NCBI GenBank assembly: GCA_003427395.1
Contig: BFEA01000010.1
Coordinates: 1,439,163 to 1,471,459, forward strand
Reading direction: 5' to 3'
From: Chara braunii
Taxonomy: Eukaryota > Streptophyta > Charophyceae > Charales > Characeae
DNA: 32,297 bases
Part shown: positions 20,757-30,262 of the stretch, in pieces
Layout of the letters: each line of letters starts with the position of its first letter
Position numbering within the stretch: the first letter of the stretch is position 1
Notes under the pieces: generated by a model
Database searches by the model: none
What the model was told of the DNA's origin: nothing
What the model saw: only the letters and a program-made list of their open reading frames with translations
Position numbers and translations under genes: made by a program

Positions 20757-21179
20757 CTACTTCTTCCTAAACCTTTTCTCTCTTATGATTGCGTTTAAAA
20801 TTGGTTCCCAGTTCCTGCCGTCAGTAAAACTTTCTGGCAGATGGGGTTCGAGAATCCTATCAAACACAATCGGTGTTAAGTCACTAACTACTCTTATCCC
20901 TTTTCTCTCTAATTCTTTCTTTTCTTAGTCAATTATATTACTAATCCAGCTTCGAAGAGACTCACGATCTGTCCCTTTCTCCCTCAACGAAGGGACGTAG
21001 GGTCGGATATCATACTCACCGGTATCGAGGAACTTCACTACAAGGATGTATGCCTTTCCGAGGGCATGCCTCTCCTCCAGGGATACACAACGCTCTATCT
21101 TGTAGGGAAAAGTTCCTCCACTAGTAAAAGGAACTAGGGCGTCCAGTGCTGCTATGATTGTCGGGCAGTAACCAGACAT
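20757..21179 (-). pseudogene. leader ORF D, member of a tandem paralog family, one TAA
   Basis: 141 codons from ATG at 21179 to TAG at 20757-20759, interrupted by TAA at 20925-20927 (one transition from CAA). It shares with leader ORFs A and B the motif GGTFPYKIERCVSLE, then ILVVKFLDTGEYDIRPYV. After a helical stretch it shares SFTDGRNWEPILNAIIRE near the C terminus. It ends about 80 nt upstream of the first in-frame Gag ATG. The family is unknown. Size and composition suggest a small globular alpha/beta protein, with no signal peptide or membrane segment. Confidence 0.55.
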
Positions 21180-21183
21180 TGCC

Positions 21184-21480
21184 TAATTCCTAACTTCTCT
21201 TAGTATCACCCTTAACCTTCCGTATTCATCATAGACTTTGTGCTACCCTTGTACTCAGAGTTCACCTTCGGTTTCGTCGATGCAAGACGCGCTTCTCCTG
21301 ATTTTTACTACCTCTATTACTGGATCTCGAACCCTCCTACAAATCAAGGACCCTAACAAGCATTGGTTCTCACGGTTCCAACTGCGAATGAGGGCTCTCA
21401 CCTTCTCAGACTAAGTTACCTCTAATCGGGCTTTCACAATTGAGTTTCTCCCGAAGAAGCGAACAAGTTTTCTGCCTTTG
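21184..21480 (-). pseudogene. decayed frame E between leader ORFs C2 and D
   Basis: One frame reads KLVRFFGRNSIVKARLEVT, SEKVRALIRSWNRENQCLL and HKVYDEYGRLRVILREVRN between stops. It may be a further decayed module of the leader family, but the diagnostic FLDT and DGRNW motifs are not visible. Confidence 0.25.
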
Positions 21481-22005
21481 TCAAGTGATAGAAAATTCAG
21501 GAGATCCTTCATCTTGGACTTCGAACCGACGTACAAAGGTATCAAGAAACAGCGTCTTTGGTCGCATGACTACGTCATTCTCTCTTACCTTACCAACCAC
21601 GGCAATAGCTTCTAGAAGAGGCGCCCAGTCTCTCCTATTAGTGAAGCTATCCGTAGTCAGAAAACTAGGGAGTCTTTCAAATTGCCTGACTCGTTTCCCC
21701 CAAGTCACTTTCTCATGCAAGCTTCGAAGTAGTCCCGTTATCCTCGAGAGGTGAATGTACACTCTCCTCAGACACTCTAAATAACCTTCTTCTTCGTTTA
21801 TTCCTTCCTGAGCATAAATCCTCACGTCAAACTCGTTAGTCTTGAAGAATCTGACCACTGGAACATAGAATACTAAACGCCCTTCCTTACAGACGTCGTG
21901 TCTCAATATCTCGAACGGACTGTCAGTCTCAGTTACTTTATCTAACCATCCTCTACCAATGGCCACAGTCGCAATTGACATAGAGTTTTCACATTCCAGT
22001 ATCAT
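21481..22005 (-). CDS. leader ORF C2, longer diverged paralog
   Basis: 174 codons, intact. The ATG at 22005 overlaps the stop of ORF C1 (ATGA). It carries the family signature in diverged form: FYVPVVRFFKTNEFDVRIYAQ corresponds to VLVxRFLDTxEYDIRxYV, and EKVTWGKRVRQFERLPSF with TDSFTNRRDWAPLLEAI corresponds to FCDGRNWxPIINA. About 60 extra residues extend beyond the usual C terminus (VVMRPKTLFLDTFVRRFEV). No known domain recognised. It is the best-preserved frame in the leader, unlike gag-pol, which may reflect chance or a later origin. Confidence 0.5.
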   Translation of the reverse strand: MILECENSMSIATVAIGRGWLDKVTETDSPFEILRHDVCKEGRLVFYVPVVRFFKTNEFDVRIYAQEGINEEEGYLECLRRVYIHLSRITGLLRSLHEKVTWGKRVRQFERLPSFLTTDSFTNRRDWAPLLEAIAVVGKVRENDVVMRPKTLFLDTFVRRFEVQDEGSPEFSIT

Positions 22006-22337
22006 TGCCTTGGGCTGCTTCTAGCGCCTCTAGCCAGACTGTCCGCAGGACGCTGTCCAGATAGGATGGTCTCATCTCTCGCATGTAGCATCACTCTCCT
22101 GCCATCCGAGCTCTTGCAATCCAGCAAATGCCTAATCTTAGTCTGATCCGTAATTGCCCTAAAAGCAGCCGTCCGCATAAGCTCAAGGTAGTGTTCTACC
22201 ATGCCAATCTCGTCATGCCTACCCAGTCTAGTGTTGCATCCTCTCACGGCCCCGATGACAGTCGCTCGTTGCTCATCTAGATAGACCTCGAAGCAGAAGC
22301 TCTCTCCATCATCAGGAGTGTAGACATCTCTTGGCAT
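22002..22337 (-). CDS. leader ORF C1, unknown protein
   Basis: 112 codons, intact, starting 12 nt after the stop of ORF B and overlapping ORF C2. It does not carry the FLDT/DGRNW signature. The segment SFCFEVYLDEQR...VIGAV...EHYLELMRTAAFRA loosely resembles LTR ORF 1 (RFLEVSYDY...IGA...EELYLRSVADEEMARC) in order and spacing. It may therefore be a second family paired with the first. The C-terminal part is Arg/Ser-rich. Confidence 0.4.
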   Translation of the reverse strand: MPRDVYTPDDGESFCFEVYLDEQRATVIGAVRGCNTRLGRHDEIGMVEHYLELMRTAAFRAITDQTKIRHLLDCKSSDGRRVMLHARDETILSGQRPADSLARGARSSPRQ

Positions 22338-22349
22338 GGCTCATCACAC

Positions 22350-22737
22350 TCAGTCCCTAAGTACCGCGTTGAGGATTGGTCGCCAGTCCTTCCCGTCGCA
22401 GAAGCTAGCAGGCACAGGAGGGCTTGGGAATCTCTCAAACTTTCTAGGTTTGGACACTCCACGTCACTTTCTTTCGTTGTTGTTTCAACAACAACCTTTT
22501 ATCTAGGATATACTCAGCAGCAACTACCCAACACGCCTCATAGTCAATCCCTCTCCTTGTTCCAGCAGATACGTATGACCTTATATCATACTCATTTGTA
22601 TCAAGGAATCGGGCTACAAGGACGAATAGAATCACTGAGTCGTGCTCACAAGTCACACACCTCTCAATGACGTATAGGAAAGCACCACCAACAGTGATCC
22701 TGATCAGTGTCTCTATCGCTCTAGTTACTGTCGACAT
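22350..22737 (-). pseudogene. leader ORF B, tandem paralog, frameshifted
   Basis: ATG at 22737, 7 nt after the stop of ORF A. It carries GGAFLYVIERCVTCE, then LFVLVARFLDTNEYDIRSYV and KKVTWSVQ. The frame stops at 22444, and the neighbouring frame continues with KFERFPSPPVPASFCDGKDW and RPILNAVL to a TGA at 22350-22352. One indel therefore splits an otherwise complete module of about 130 codons. Clear paralog of ORFs A and D. Confidence 0.55.
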
Positions 22738-22744
22738 GGGCTGC

Positions 22745-23143
22745 CTACCAACTCTGCCTTCTCAGCGCCGCATTGATGATTGGCTGCTAGTTCCTACCAT
22801 CGCAGAATCCTTTGGGCACTGGCGGGGNGGGAATCTTCTCGTAGACTCTAGGCAATAGGCTCCAACTCGCCTCTATCCCTTGTTGTCTTAATTGATCCCT
22901 CTCTACTTCGACACACCTCGCAATAACATCCCAGTTGGTAAAGAAACTCGGATCCCGATCAGTCCCTTCTAGGATGTATGGTCGAATATCATAATCATCA
23001 GTGTCAAGGAATCTAGAGACAAGCACATGCACAGTCGTCGTACTTTTTACACAAGTAATGCATTTGACAAACATATAAGGGAAGGCACCACCGCAGGTGA
23101 CACGAGTTAGAGCTTCTAGGACATTATACTCTTCAGTCATCAT
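22745..23143 (-). pseudogene. leader ORF A, tandem paralog, one TAG
   Basis: ATG at 23143, the first of the leader series, about 235 nt after the PBS. It carries GGAFPYMFVKCITC, VLVSRFLDTDDYDIRPYIL, a helix with RDQLRQQGIEASW, then PPVPKGFCDGRN. A TAG at 22787-22789 replaces the Trp found in ORF D. The frame goes on with QPIINAALRRQSW to a TAG at 22745-22747. One N lies in the frame (22828). Function unknown. The position between PBS and gag means it would be translated from the genomic RNA or a spliced form. Confidence 0.55.
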
Positions 23144-23361
23144 CTGGTTTCTGACTTATGGACTTGTCAAGCGAAGGGTCCAGAAGACAAATTCCAAACC
23201 CTTGCTTGCAGGTAGTCACTTCAGATAGACTTCTGCAAGAGACCCCTCCTCTCGAGGCTCCTCTAGCCGAATAGTCTTTCTGACATGAGCCAGACCTTGT
23301 ACGAAATATGCTAGACTGTTGCCCAGTCACCGAATATTGTGACCAAGGTCCGCTCCCAGGA

Positions 23362-23378
23362 ACTCAAAATCTTTGAGT
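23362..23378 (-). promoter_or_regulatory. hairpin abutting the PBS
   Basis: A perfect 7-bp stem, ACTCAAA with TTTGAGT, with a 3-nt loop starts at the last PBS base. It could affect tRNA annealing or RNA dimerisation; that role is inferred. Confidence 0.5.
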
Positions 23379-23395
23379 CCCCGGCAACGGCGCCA
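23378..23395 (-). promoter_or_regulatory. primer-binding site for tRNA-Asp
   Basis: Minus strand TGGCGCCGTTGCCGGGGA, four bases from the end of the 5' LTR. Its complement ends CGGCGCCA and matches the 3' end of plant tRNA-Asp(GUC) as I know it. The same PBS is known from plant Athila-type gypsy elements. It fixes the element's orientation. Confidence 0.92.
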
Positions 23396-23942
23396 TTTTT
23401 GTCGCGCCCCCACCGTTCCAGGGCCTGGTTCAATGTCCCTCCCCGGACCGAGTGCGGTGGGTTGGTGGACTGGCAGGCTGTCACGCAGGATTTTGGAAAG
23501 TTTTAGAAAAATTAGAAGTGAATTCACAAGCAGCCTTTGTCACACACTCGAGTAGTCAGGGTTATCCCTCTTGCCAGCGGCGACACGGCTTAGAGTGAGG
23601 CGTTCGGTTTTATCGCTTGCACCTGAGCTCGTATAAAGGTTAGACTCAAGGTTACCGGAGTCCCTATTATCCAAGAGTCCTTCAAGTAGCCTTGAATGTA
23701 ACCTGTTATGATAAGGAGTGATAAATAACTTGTTATCTCATGCATAAACATTTCATGCATTATAGGACATGCATCATAAATCAAAGGACACTGAGAGGAC
23801 GAAAAGACCAGAAACCAGACTCTGCAAGAGCATGACCAGAGACACGAGACTGAAGAGTAGTACACAGAGAATGCAGGAAGCAGCCATAGGAGGGACTGCA
23901 GTCACTGATAAATCATAATAATGTCATAATACATCTCAGTGA

Positions 23943-24398
23943 CTAAAAGATACGAGCCTCAATCGATAACGACGAGTGGTACCCCCTCATGACTGTCTGG
24001 GACTCCGTATCTGGTACACGCTGGTCCTCCTCATCATTGAGAACCTGAGTGGCTATCGACTCTGGGACCACATAGCTGATGTCAAAAGATGTCGCAGGAT
24101 CGATCTTGTTGATATATGCCATACATCTCGCCATCTCCTCATCCGCAACACTCCGGAGGTACAACTCCTCAGCGAGGGAAATGTTGTCAGTGGCACCAAT
24201 CAGGATCTCAATCCGTCCCTTGTCGTAAATGTAATCATACGAAACCTCCAGAAAACGGTCTCCATAGAGTGGCTTCCGAAAAGCCTGTATGACGAAGTCT
24301 TCTCCCACCAAATGACTGTAGCCATCCCCAAGATATGGGACTGGTCCCTTCCCCCTTGAAGGGCCGGCTACCTCCTCTCACTTGGGTCCTCCTGACAT
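23943..24398 (-). pseudogene. LTR-encoded ORF 1 (right copy), TGA and altered 3' end
   Basis: Same frame as 5397-5846 with defined bases (DGYSHLVGEDFVIQAF, KGRIEILIGATDN, MARCMAYINKIDPATSF). The seventh codon is TGA. An 11-bp loss near 23990 changes the last residues and the stop to 23943. Outside these two changes the protein sequence is nearly unchanged between LTRs. Confidence 0.4.
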
Positions 24399-24555
24399 GT
24401 AATGCCTGAATCAATCACCCTCAAGCAGGTATCGTGCCAAGAGGTAAGCAACCCGTCGTAAGGCTGCCTTCCGCCTGCGTCTCACTCCGGTGACCAATGT
24501 CATAAGATACCCTGGATCTGCTCCAACTCAAGCGAGCTCAATCCCTGTGAAAATC

Positions 24556-25173
24556 CTAGTAAAAATAGTCCCCCAAGTCAACGTCGCTCACGCAGCAAGG
24601 CTCTTGGTCTGACTCGTCTGTCTCTGACCTCTGTAAACAGGTGGTAAAAGGTATTCCGAATCTGGCCACCTCGCTTCTTATCTTTCTGTCCTGGTGCCTC
24701 TTTTCCTTGCTGCCACCTCTCCTCAGCGGTTTTGGATTACAGCCATTAAAGTCAAAGAGAGCACCACCTTGTGCAAAGGGGACCTGGGGAAACACCACAT
24801 GTAACTAGTGCTCCCTCCAGTAACTCTCCCTGCGGAAGATATAGTGAGCAATCCGGTCATAGGTGGCCCCCTTTATTCCCTGCCCAGCATCTCTCACGTG
24901 ATAAGTGATCACCAACGTGTATCTCGATGTGGGAGACTCATTGGCCCTAATGATGAAGCTCTGATGTCCAATGTGTCGATAACAGAACTTCTCAACTAGC
25001 TTACCCCATGTAGGGGTCATCTCATGTTGAGGAGCTAGCTTGACCAATCTGCAAAGTATGGTAGAATGCTCCTGACAAGTGGTTACACCAAACAATGGTG
25101 TCCTGGTGATAAAGGGGGGTATAAGCGACTCAGGAAAATAGCCCAACTCGATGGGATCAGAGAGGACAACACC
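24556..25173 (-). pseudogene. LTR-encoded ORF 2 (right copy), one TAG
   Basis: Same frame as 5986-6618, with the TAG at 24805-24807 shared by both copies. The downstream part is free of Ns here (VVFPQVPFAQGG, FNGCNPKPLRRGGSKEKR) and ends GDYFY at 24556. Confidence 0.4.
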
Positions 25174-25208
25174 TCAATAGACCCTCTAGCCAAACTGATT
25201 GGCAACCA

Positions 25209-25478
25209 ACCCAATATAGGGGCCCGCCTGAATGGGCCCGCCTGAACAGCAATCAACTCAGTATAGGGGCCCGCCTGAATGGGCCCGGCTGAACAGCAAC
25301 AACTTGATATAGGGGCCCGCCTGAATGGGCCCGCCTGAACAGCAACAACTCGATATAGGGGCCCGCCTGATTGGGCCCGGCTGAACAGCCGATACAAGGG
25401 CCCGCCCGAATGGGCCCGACTGAACAACAACAACTCGGTACAAGGGCCCGCCTGAATGGGCCCGACTGAACAGCAACT
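25209..25478. repeat. 46-bp minisatellite (right LTR)
   Basis: Six units as in the left LTR. One unit has lost about 8 bp (CAGCCGAT instead of CAGCAACAACTCGAT). Confidence 0.9.
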
Positions 25479-25854
25479 CAGCAGCTCAGCATAACAACGT
25501 CATAAGAGTATCTCTGCAGCGAGTGGACTAGAATATGAGGACTGGGACTGCCAGTATTGTCACTGTAGAGGACTGATCATCAAGGTGTTATCTATGCAGG
25601 GGCCAGTTGCAAAGTACTGCGTGTGCAAACTGGACTGCGCTGATACCGTATGTGCAGGAAAAATACCGTCTGCACAGGGACTGATTGTCCATGTAGAGAC
25701 TGATCGGCAAGAAATCAAATCAGTGGGAGTTGGGGCTAATCATATCATTAGAGACATCCTGTCATGTCCTTAAGACTAATCACACTAGCAGGGGCGTGCG
25801 TCCCCAACCATCATACCGGCGGGACGTGTGTTCTAGAGTCATCAAATCGTCAGA

Positions 25855-26952
25855 GCGCACACTCATATAGCCTACCCAAGCCTGGGCGCAGTCATGTAAC
25901 GATACCGAGTGTGGGCGTGCATGGGCGCACACTCAAAAGACAATACCAAGCTTGGGCGCGCAGGGGCGCGCACTCAAATCACAGTTCCAGGCTTGGGCGC
26001 GCATGGGCACGCACTCAAATGGCGAGTTCAAGCTTGGGTACGCATGAGCGCACACTCAAATGGCAATGCCGAGCATAGGCGCGCGTGGGCGCGCACTCAA
26101 ATAGCAATACTGATCAAGGGCGCACGTGAGCGCATACTCAAATGGCAATGCCGAGCATAGGTGCGCATGGGCGCACGCTCAAATGACACTGCTCAGCTTG
26201 GGCGTGCATGGGCGCGCACTTAAATAACACTATCAAGTTTGGGCGCGCATGGACGCGCACTCAAATAGTAGTACTGAGACCGGGCGCGCACTCAAACAGT
26301 CAAATTGAGACTGGGCGCGCACTCACACAGCCAAATTGAGACTGGGCGCGTACTCAAACAGCCAATCAGAGACTGGGCGCGCACTCGAACGGCCAAGCTA
26401 ATCATGGACGCGCATGGGCGCATGCCCAAATAGCAATGTGGAGCCTAGACGCGGAGAGGCGCGCACTTTAGTAGCAATTCCGCGCTAGGGCGCGCCTGGG
26501 CGCGCACTCAAGTGGCAATATCCGGTCTGGGCGCGCATGGGCGCATTCTAATAACTGTTCCAGACTTGGGCGCGCATGGGCGCGCACTCAAATAGCAATA
26601 TCCAGCACAAGCGCACATGGGCGCGCAGTCAAATGGTAGTATCGAGCGTGGGCGCGCACTCTCACAGCAAAGCCAAGCGTGGACACGCATGGGCACACAC
26701 TTTAACAGCAATGCCAAGCTTGGGCGCGCATGGGCGAGCACTTAGATAATAATATCAAGCTTGGGCGCGCATGGGCGCGCACTTAGATAATAATATCAAG
26801 CTTGGGCGCGCATGGGCGCGCACTCAGATAACAATATCAAGGTTGGGCGCGCATGGGCATGCACTCTAATAATAATATAAAGCTTGGGCCCTCATGGGCG
26901 TGCACTCAGATAACAATATCAAGCTTGGGCGGGCATGGGCGCTCGCTCAAAT
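25855..26952. repeat. about 40-bp CpG-rich minisatellite (right LTR)
   Basis: GGGCGCGCATGGGCGCGCAC units as in the left LTR, with somewhat different unit number and order near 26640-26900. Confidence 0.9.
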
Positions 26953-27538
26953 AAAACTCAAGTGCACGAGTTCGAAATCGGCAAGGTCAATTGCGAAGTG
27001 CGGATGAGCACTCAGTTCCAAATTGGTGGTGCCCGCTGCAAGATACAGACTCAAAATCGATAATGTCAACGGTGGACTATGTGTCGGCGCACAGTCTCGA
27101 AATCGGTAATGCCCGCTGCAAAGTACATATTCAAAGTCGACAATCTCAACTGCGGAGTGTGCATCGGCGCACAATCTCAAAATCGATGGGTCCCTCAATG
27201 GAGCGTGCACTGGCACACAGTCAAAGTCTGCAATTTTCTCAGGAGGGTGTGTATGCTGACGCACTGGCTCAGGACCGGCGAAGCAAAACCCCCTAGATTG
27301 AGTGCTAATTAGCGGACTGGCTCGTGATCATAGCAATGCAGTTCCACCTGATCATAGCAATGCAGTTCCACGGTTATCACGGCAGTATTCACAGTTAGAG
27401 TGTGCACTGACATTCTGTTTCATGATTATCAAGACAAAGATCACTGGTAAGCAGGTTTCAGAATTGATCTTCAGACGTAAGTGCACTGCTCCCAAGTTCA
27501 AAATCGGCCCTCAGATATGATGCGCATGAGCGCACTGT

Positions 27539-27725
27539 ACAGAATCAGCCCTCAAGCATGGTGTACGTGGGTACACAATTTAGAATTAGCCCTCAATCAT
27601 GGCGTGCGTGGGCACACAACTCAGAATCAGCCCTCAATCAAGGTGTGTGTGGGCACTCGATTCGGAATCAGCCCTCAATCATGGCATGCATGGGCACTCA
27701 ATTCAGAATCAGCCCTCAATCATGA
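27539..27725. repeat. 41-bp minisatellite (right LTR)
   Basis: CAGAATCAGCCCTCAATCAT units, about 4.5 copies, all bases defined. Confidence 0.9.
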
Positions 27726-27957
27726 AAGTCGATTTTGCAGATTGAGTGTGTGCCGTCACACAGATTCAAGTTCGTCAAGGCAGTTCCACAAGTCGAGTGC
27801 ACAGTGTCGCTCATACTCAAAGCCGAGTGTGAGTGCGCACAGTCGCACCTATTCAAGATCATCAATGTAATTCCACAGACTGAAGGCGCAATGTAGCACT
27901 TACTCGAAGTCGAGTTTGAGTGCGCACAGTCGCATTTGGTCATCAATGGATTCAATG

Positions 27958-28200
27958 CAGCCCCTACGGACTGAATGTGCAACGTCACACTAGCTCAAAG
28001 CCGAGTTTGGGTGTGCATAGACACATTAAATCATTAACGTAGTCCCTACGGACTGGGTGTTCAATGTCGCACTCACTCGAAGCCGAGTTTGAGTGTGCAC
28101 AGTCACACTAAATCAGAAATGCAGTCCCTACGGACTGGGTGTGCAATGTCCCACTCACGCGAAGCCGAATTTGAGTGTGGACAGTCACACTAAATCATTA
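27958..28200. repeat. 82-bp minisatellite (right LTR), 3 copies
   Basis: CTACGGACTGGGTGTTCAAT-type phrases at 27964, 28046 and 28128. Confidence 0.93.
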
Positions 28201-28204
28201 TTAT

Positions 28205-28420
28205 AAGGCTACCGGATTAAGTGCCTGTTGGCATGCTGATTCACGATCCTCAAAGGGAAAATCACAGATTAAGTGCCTATTGGCACGCTGGTTCAAAACC
28301 ATCAAAAGGGAAGCTCACAGATCAAGTGCCTATTGGCACGCTGGTTCGTGGTCATCAGAGGAGACTCATGGATTAAGTGCCTATCGGCACGGTGGCTCAC
28401 TGTCAGCCCTCAAGTATAAT
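28205..28420. repeat. about 52-bp repeat (right LTR), 4 copies
   Basis: Units centred on AAGTGCCTATTGGCACGCTGG; one unit more than in the left LTR. Confidence 0.75.
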
Positions 28421-28852
28421 GTGCATGGGTGCGGAGTTCTGGATCAATCTTCAAATACAATGAATATGGACGCCCAGCGTCGTGGGCTCACAGTATTATC
28501 GACCCTCAAGTACAGTGAGCATGGGCGCTTGCACAACAGGCGGCTAGCTGAACCGGAGTGAGCGGAAGAGGGAGAGGGAGAAGGTGAGCCGAGGGAGCAG
28601 AGGGAGAAGGGGGACAGAAGGACATAGAGGGGGCCGCCGTACTTTCCGAACAACCCCGCCCGTTTACCTCCTTCTTGTCTGCCTTGGCCTCGCTCCTTCT
28701 CCTGACTACTCCGGCGCAGCAGCTCCAGTCCCTCTTCCTTGCCGTCCTGCCAGCGTCTCCGCATCCCGCAAATGAGCACCTCCATGCTGTTCCGCCAACG
28801 CTTCCACGTTCCCGCAGGTGAGGTTTTTTTCTTCCAAGTGGCACGACCTCTC

Positions 28853-28859
28853 TTTTATA
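28853..28859 (-). promoter_or_regulatory. LTR TATA box (right copy), element promoter
   Basis: Minus strand CTATAAAAGAGAGG, identical to the left LTR. As the 5' LTR copy it would drive the genomic RNA. Confidence 0.65.
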
Positions 28860-28898
28860 GTGGAGAGGCCAGGTGGTAGGGCCCAAGTGCAGCAGTCC

Positions 28899-29335
28899 TA
28901 AGGCTAAAAATAGCACAGGCCTGTGCTAAAATTAACACAAGCCTGCGCTAAAATTAGCGCGGGACTGGGACAGTCCCGACTTTGGGACACGAACAGTCAG
29001 TCCCGTGCTAAAAATAGCACGGGCAAGCGCTAAATATAGCGCTGGCCTGTGCTAAAATTAGTGCGGGACTGCGCTAAAATTAGCGCGGGACTGGGACAGT
29101 CCCGACTTTGGGACACGAACAGTCAGTCCGGTGTTAAAAATAGCATGGGCCCGCGCTAGATATTGCGCGGGCCTGTGCTAAAATTAGCGAGGGACAGCGC
29201 TAAAATTAGCGAGGGGCTTGGGATAAAATAGTGCGGGCCTGCACTATATTTAGCTCGAGCCTACGCTAAAAATAACCCAGGCCTGTGCTAAAAATAGCGT
29301 GGCCTATGCTAAAAATAGCACGGACCAGTACTAAT
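28899..29335. repeat. U3 hairpin array (right LTR)
   Basis: Same GYGCTAAAAWTAGCRC units as at 10660-11262, without a gap, with two GGGACAGTCCC/GTCCCGACTTTGGGAC blocks. Confidence 0.85.
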
Positions 29336-29659
29336 AATTAGTGTCGGGCTTAAATTGGCCTGACTTTGGAATACTAAGGGTCAGCCTTGTTTTGAAAACA
29401 AAAACACCCCTCTTAATCATAATAAGGGCCCAATCCCGTATTCCCCTTGACCATTTCGGACTGTACTCTTCCCGACGCGGTAAGTCCGGTCCCAAGTGGT
29501 CAATTCTCACTAACCCTTGGTCCATTTTCAGTGCTATTCGGACCGGGCCCTACTAATCCGGCCCTTGCAGACGAGACGGTTCTCCCCAAAAGTCGTGATT
29601 CGATATCCATGGGGCTGTACCGTCATGCCATCTTGCACGCTTACTGGACCCAAGGGCCA

Positions 29660-29910
29660 AACCAGCGTGTCAACATTCTGCTGATTGTGACCACATGCAA
29701 CCTTACATCGAGGAGGCGGAGCGCGACGAGTCAACTATACGTTGACGCGGCGCGCCGCTCTCCGACACCGAGCGCGTGCCGATTTTTGTTGGCTGTGAGA
29801 TCTCATCTCACGGTTGCCGTTTACCGTCTCCGCTTGCCCTATGCCGAAATCACATTTTTCTAGCCTTTTGGGTTTGTCGTGGCTCATTTTCCCTTAGCCT
29901 AGGCATCCTT
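29660..29910. other. right flank of the retroelement, nothing recognised
   Basis: Anonymous sequence with an inverted GTTGACGCGGCGCGCC-like GC patch near 29740. No gene supported. Confidence 0.4.
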
Positions 29911-30262
29911 ATGCAGTCCGTTATCTCTCGGACCGCATTCATGGTCATTTTCCTAGTCCCACAGCCCCACAACTTGCCCCATGCTAAAAGAAAATGAAGT
30001 GTTTGATTCCCAAGTGCATCCGAGTTCAATATTGACTCCCGATCCGCCAAAAGCATGTGTTTGGCCTCCCCCATGCAGTCCGTTGCAACTCGGACTGCAA
30101 TAGGGGCCAATTCCCTACCCCCAATGCCCCACAACTAGCCCCAAATTGAAAGAAAAAGAAACGGCCAACTTCCAAGTGCATCCGGTCCTCATTTTGGCTC
30201 CCGGTGCACCTAAAACATGTGTTTGGCCTCTCCCATGTAATCTGTTATTTTTCGGTTGCATG
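29911..30262. repeat. 162-bp degenerate tandem repeat with conserved hairpin
   Basis: Copies start at 29911, 30073 and 30235 (ATGCAGTCCGTT or variant), exactly 162 bp apart. They share CCCCACAACT, AAGTGCATCCG and CATGTGTTTGGCCTC blocks. Each copy begins with a stem such as GCAGTCCG with CGGACTGC. A related hairpin recurs near 30648. Confidence 0.8.

Larger units (their letters stand above)
4838..29659 (-). mobile_element. giant degenerate Ty3/gypsy-type LTR retrotransposon
   Basis: Two long direct repeats (4838-11563 and 23400-29659) flank an 11.8-kb internal region. Both begin TGTCGCG and end GGGCCA on the plus strand, and similarity stops abruptly at each end. On the minus strand the internal part carries, in order, a PBS for tRNA-Asp, a leader with extra ORFs, Gag with a CCHC knuckle, aspartic protease, RT, RNase H and integrase. 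The PR-RT-RH-IN order is that of Ty3/gypsy (Metaviridae); no chromodomain is visible after integrase. The element is inactive: nine in-frame stops and four frame breaks interrupt gag-pol. No target-site duplication is present, and an adapter sequence at 16191-16224 means continuity of the two halves is unproven. At 24.8 kb with LTRs above 6 kb it is far larger than typical gypsy elements. Confidence 0.93.
23400..29659 (-). repeat. 5' LTR (right copy), 6260 bp
   Basis: Same organisation as the left LTR, without ambiguous bases. Border TGTCGCG lies next to the PBS on one side; GGGCCA then flanking DNA (AACCAGCG) lie on the other. It differs by fewer 82-bp units (three against eight), one extra 52-bp unit, a small deletion in the 46-bp array and scattered transitions. 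Confidence 0.93.

Noticed and set aside
23327-23527. Minus-strand open frame over the LTR/PBS junction
   Set aside because: It spans noncoding signals (LTR end, PBS) and has no domain; a similar LTR part is open in the other copy only by chance.
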